NCBI GenBank assembly: GCA_937876195.1
Contig: CALEIK010000026.1
Location: forward strand, 144,742 to 208,741
Source: an uncultured Flavobacteriales bacterium
Lineage (GTDB): Bacteria; Bacteroidota; Bacteroidia; Flavobacteriales_D; Crocinitomicaceae
Direction of reading: 5' to 3'
Length of the DNA: 64,000 bases
Position numbers and translations under genes: made by a program. The notes beneath the pieces are model-generated. The model worked only from the letters and a program-made list of their open reading frames with translations. It was not told the origin of the DNA and did no database searches. Below, piece after piece: positions 61,255 to 64,000 of this stretch (the stretch's first letter is position 1; each line of letters opens with the position of its first letter).

Positions 61255-64000
61255 ATGTCAAACACAAAAGGAACCTCAACCATAGTACCTCCGCAAGGGG
61301 GTGGTGCACAAAGTGGACTTGGAGAAAAATTCTCTCCTGACTTGTATACGGGTACAGGTAATTTTAGTGTGCCGATTGCTGTTCCACCAGGTAGAAATGG
61401 CTTTCAACCTGAATTGACATTGGGTTATAGTTCTGGGAATGGAAATGGCACGTTTGGCATGGGTTGGGCGTTGGGTATTCCAGGTGTAACACGAAAAACA
61501 AGCCGTGGAATTCCAGTGTACAGTGATGAGCAGGATATTTTTATTTTATCAGGGTCGGAGGATTTGGTTCCGGTGGCTTCGACCCATTCGACAAGCTCAG
61601 GGTCCTCAGGCTCGGGATCCGAAATGGTTACGCACACCAAAGCATATTACCGCCCACGTACCGAAGGACTTTTTGCGCGGATTATTCACCATAAAAAAAG
61701 CACTGGCGAAGATTATTGGGAAGTACGGAGTAAGAATGGGTTGATTAGTTATTACGGTTCGCCTGACGCTTTCGACTTCGCTCAATCGACGGCTCAAGAT
61801 CCCTGCGTAATTGCGAATCCTGAAAATAGAAAAGCGATTTTTGGATGGTGTTTGAGCAAAACAGTTGATCCTTTTGGAAATGAAATTATTTACGAATACG
61901 AACGTGAGTTAATTAGTGCGGTGAGCGCAGTCGAACCGCACATTTATGATCAACTCTATCTCTCTTCCATTAAGTATGCGCAATACATGGATGGGGATGA
62001 GAAAAAATATGTGTGCGAGGTACGAATGAATTACGAAGAGCGCCCAGATCCTTTTTCTTCGTATCGACAGGGATTTGAAATGCGGACAACAAAACGTTGT
62101 GCAACCATTGAAATGTTTACGCATACGGATGAAACACGAAAAACCAAAGTTTATCATTTCGACTATTTAACGCAGTTGCCCCTGAATGGTGCTTCGCTAT
62201 TAAAAGCAGTGCGCGTAGAAGGAGTTGATGGAGAGGAAAGTGAATTTATGCCGCCTTTGGATTTTGGCTATTCTACTTTTGTTCCTTCACGCAGAGGTTT
62301 GGGACAAGTCTCGGGACCGATTCCTGCACTTTCGTTGGCGTTGCCCGGATATGAATTGGCAGACCTCAATGGAAATGGACTTCCAGATCTGTTACAATTA
62401 GATGGCATTGCAGCGCGTTATTGGCTCAATAGAGGAGGCGGTAAATTTAGCAATCCGAAGAATTTAAGCATTTCTCCAGCGGTGCAATTGGGACAACCGG
62501 GCGTACAACTCATTGACGCGAATGGAAACGGCAGAAACGATTTGTTGGTCAACAATGGACTAATGACAGGTTATTATCCTGGAGAATTTGGTGCTGTATG
62601 GAGCGAGCGACTTTTTCAACCGTACAGCAAAGCACCGTCTATCAATTTTTCTGATCCTGAAGTGCAACTCATGGATTTGAATGGCGATGGAATGACGGAC
62701 GTACTCCACAATGGTTCAAAATTTCAATGCTTTTTAAACGATCCCGTGAAAGGATTTGATAAAGTACGTGTTGCCGATAAAACCTTTGCCAATTTCAGTT
62801 TTGCGGATCCACGCATTCGGTTTGCAGATATGACAGGAGATGGTTTGCAGGACATTGTACTTATTTCTTCGGGAAGGGTACAATACTGGCCAAATATGGG
62901 TTACGGACGTTTTGGAAAGAAAGTGAACATGACAAATGCACCGCGTTTTCCTGAGCAATACAATCCCGCGCAAGTTTTACTGGGCGATTTGGACGGAGAC
63001 GGACTTGCCGACATTGCTTTTGTGGAAAACAACAGCGTTACGTTGTACATCAACCAATCGGCCAACGGTTTTTCCGAAGGAACAAAGATTGTGAACACCC
63101 CTGCGGTATTTGATCCAAACGATTTGCGTATCACAGACCTTCATGGAACGGGACAACCCGGTATTTTATGGTCGATGGCTGGAACAGAAGGACGTGCTGG
63201 AAAAATGTACTTTTTGGATTTCACCAACAACAATAAACCGTACGTGCTGGAGGAAATGAACAACAACATGGGAAGCATTACCCGCGTACAGTATGGTTCC
63301 TCCATTCAGCATTATTTAAGGGATGAAAAAAATCCTGCGACTCGTTGGAAAACAGAACTTCCGTTTTCTGTACAGGTGGTAAATAGAGTAGAAGTGTTGG
63401 ATCTGCTTTCAGGTGGAAAACTGGCTACGGAATACAATTACCACCACGGTTATTGGGACGGTGCAGAACGTGAATTTAGAGGTTTTGGACGGGTAGATAC
63501 AATAGATACTGAAACGTTTGAACGCTTTAATGCACCCTTCGACTACGCTCAGGGTGCGGGGGGCACTCAGGGAGTTAGTGAAATTCCTCAAACGGGAGTT
63601 ACCTCCGAATATTACACACCACCTGTAATGACCAAAAGTTGGTTTGAACCCGGACCTGTGGGAACAGATTTTACCCGTTGGCACGAAGTGAATTTTAGCG
63701 ATGAATATTGGAGCGGAGATGCAAATGTATTGGAACGCACCCAGCAAATGAAAAGTCTTTTAGCGGCTTTACCAAGGAGAGCGCGAAGGGATGCACTGAG
63801 AACATTAAGGGGTACAATGCTTCGTTCGGAGACCTATGCACTGGATGGTTCTGTTTTACAAAGCCGACCGTATACCGTTTCTGAGAATTTGATGAGTGTA
63901 AGAGAAGAATTTGACCCCACATTGCATCCTGAACTTTTCGCAGGATGGGAGAAATCGGGGCAAGGCTATTGGGCGGGAACAGGATATATTTTCTTTCCAT
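61255..64000 (+). CDS. Tc toxin complex subunit TcB (SpvB/TcdB-like), 3' end missing
   Basis: At least 915 residues with no stop before the window edge. The start has SPDLYTGTGNFSVPI and GFQPELTLGYSSGNGNGTFGMGWAL, diagnostic for the SpvB N-terminal domain (about 20-330). FG-GAP-like repeats follow from about 366 (ADLNGNGLPDLLQL, LGDLDGDGLADIAF), then the TcdB middle N and middle C regions (about 640 onward; SSIQHYLRDEKNPATRW, HHGYWDGAEREFRGFG). A TcC-like Rhs/hypervariable toxin part is expected beyond the window. Three CTTCGAC-type dispersed repeats are embedded in frame. It lies 32 bp after the small secreted gene. Confidence 0.93.
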   Translation, partial: MSNTKGTSTIVPPQGGGAQSGLGEKFSPDLYTGTGNFSVPIAVPPGRNGFQPELTLGYSSGNGNGTFGMGWALGIPGVTRKTSRGIPVYSDEQDIFILSGSEDLVPVASTHSTSSGSSGSGSEMVTHTKAYYRPRTEGLFARIIHHKKSTGEDYWEVRSKNGLISYYGSPDAFDFAQSTAQDPCVIANPENRKAIFGWCLSKTVDPFGNEIIYEYERELISAVSAVEPHIYDQLYLSSIKYAQYMDGDEKKYVCEVRMNYEERPDPFSSYRQGFEMRTTKRCATIEMFTHTDETRKTKVYHFDYLTQLPLNGASLLKAVRVEGVDGEESEFMPPLDFGYSTFVPSRRGLGQVSGPIPALSLALPGYELADLNGNGLPDLLQLDGIAARYWLNRGGGKFSNPKNLSISPAVQLGQPGVQLIDANGNGRNDLLVNNGLMTGYYPGEFGAVWSERLFQPYSKAPSINFSDPEVQLMDLNGDGMTDVLHNGSKFQCFLNDPVKGFDKVRVADKTFANFSFADPRIRFADMTGDGLQDIVLISSGRVQYWPNMGYGRFGKKVNMTNAPRFPEQYNPAQVLLGDLDGDGLADIAFVENNSVTLYINQSANGFSEGTKIVNTPAVFDPNDLRITDLHGTGQPGILWSMAGTEGRAGKMYFLDFTNNNKPYVLEEMNNNMGSITRVQYGSSIQHYLRDEKNPATRWKTELPFSVQVVNRVEVLDLLSGGKLATEYNYHHGYWDGAEREFRGFGRVDTIDTETFERFNAPFDYAQGAGGTQGVSEIPQTGVTSEYYTPPVMTKSWFEPGPVGTDFTRWHEVNFSDEYWSGDANVLERTQQMKSLLAALPRRARRDALRTLRGTMLRSETYALDGSVLQSRPYTVSENLMSVREEFDPTLHPELFAGWEKSGQGYWAGTGYIFFP
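61576..61622. repeat. CTTCGAC-type dispersed repeat in tcB, copy 1
   Basis: Contains ATTCGACAAGCTCAGGGTCC and a trailing TCAGGCTCGGGATCCG. It is translated as a Ser/Gly/Thr-rich insert (STHSTSSGSSGSGS) in a reading frame different from copies 2 and 3. Confidence 0.6.
61764..61802. repeat. CTTCGAC-type dispersed repeat in tcB, copy 2
   Basis: Contains GCTTTCGACTTCGCTCAATC and is translated as DAFDFAQSTAQDP, in the same frame as copy 3. Confidence 0.55.
63534..63578. repeat. CTTCGAC-type dispersed repeat in tcB, copy 3
   Basis: Contains CCCTTCGACTACGCTCAGGG and GGGGGGCACTCAGGGAGT, translated as PFDYAQGAGGTQGVSE. Confidence 0.6.

Noticed and set aside
47728..64000. Attachment-site duplication of the tRNA-Gln 3' end
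   Set aside because: I looked for a second copy of the T-arm/acceptor sequence in the window and did not find one; no integrase gene is present.

Overview
The window looks like a chromosomal segment of a member of the Bacteroidota, most likely Flavobacteriales and possibly near Crocinitomicaceae/Fluviicola (lineage is inference). The evidence is: type IX secretion sorting domains of both type A and type B, DUF5686, DUF2480 and DUF2723 proteins, two-component propeller proteins, promoter boxes of the Bacteroidota form TAnnTTTG, and the clustering of lptB, tatC and recQ. Gene starts rarely show a Shine-Dalgarno sequence and the DNA is AT-rich.

Layout. (1) 1-6108: envelope and housekeeping genes: lptB (cut by the window edge), a DUF5686 outer-membrane protein, tatC, and divergent recQ. 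(2) 6109-6351: a cluster of 'cacagag' repeats between convergent transcription units. (3) 6352-14521, minus strand: a tightly overlapping surface-polysaccharide operon with a CpsB-type PHP phosphatase, dTDP-glucose dehydratase, a complete WbpA/B/D/E-like set for a 2,3-diacetamido uronic acid, UDP-xylose synthase and UDP-glucose dehydrogenase. (4) 14759-18808, plus strand: cysC-cysD-cysN-cysQ for sulfate activation and PAP removal, split by a small inverted-repeat cassette that carries a frameshifted four-helix-bundle gene. (5) 18895-22957: a predicted outer-membrane protein, waaA, and an oxyR/dps/peroxiredoxin oxidative-stress group. (6) 23156-25846: secreted adhesin-like genes (T9SS type B cargo, a collagen-like protein with 35 uninterrupted Gly-X-Y triplets, a lysine-rich secreted peptide). 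(7) 25853-42665: methyltransferase, ttcA, a histidine kinase, a DUF1295 membrane enzyme, two SpoIIE-type phosphatases, an SDR enzyme, a LiaF-like/LytS/LytTR signalling operon, kynA, purE, a rhomboid protease, DUF2480 and a T9SS type A protein. (8) 42769-47496, minus strand: polysaccharide deacetylase and a 1364-residue DUF2723 membrane protein. (9) 47728-47800: tRNA-Gln(TTG) with a strong terminator. (10) 48029-50500, minus strand: a Shedu-family (DUF4263) nuclease, a winged-helix protein with an 'IQQGT' motif, and an orphan NarL-type response regulator. (11) 50501-64000, plus strand: a Tc (insecticidal toxin complex) locus with a small beta protein, a 3160-residue TcA, a small secreted protein, and a TcB running off the window.

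How the parts connect. The polysaccharide operon and the sulfate-activation operon are divergent neighbours, and no APS/PAPS reductase is present, so the PAPS may feed sulfation of a surface glycan (inference). The orphan response regulator and the toxin operon share an intergenic region carrying two near-identical 18-bp dyads, ATGAGTA-N4-TACTCAT, which is the best candidate for a dedicated regulatory circuit. Several dispersed-repeat types occur: a 34-bp inverted repeat around the four-helix-bundle gene, related AT-rich elements after two other genes, 'cacagag' repeats, and CTTCGAC-type repeats translated in frame inside TcB.
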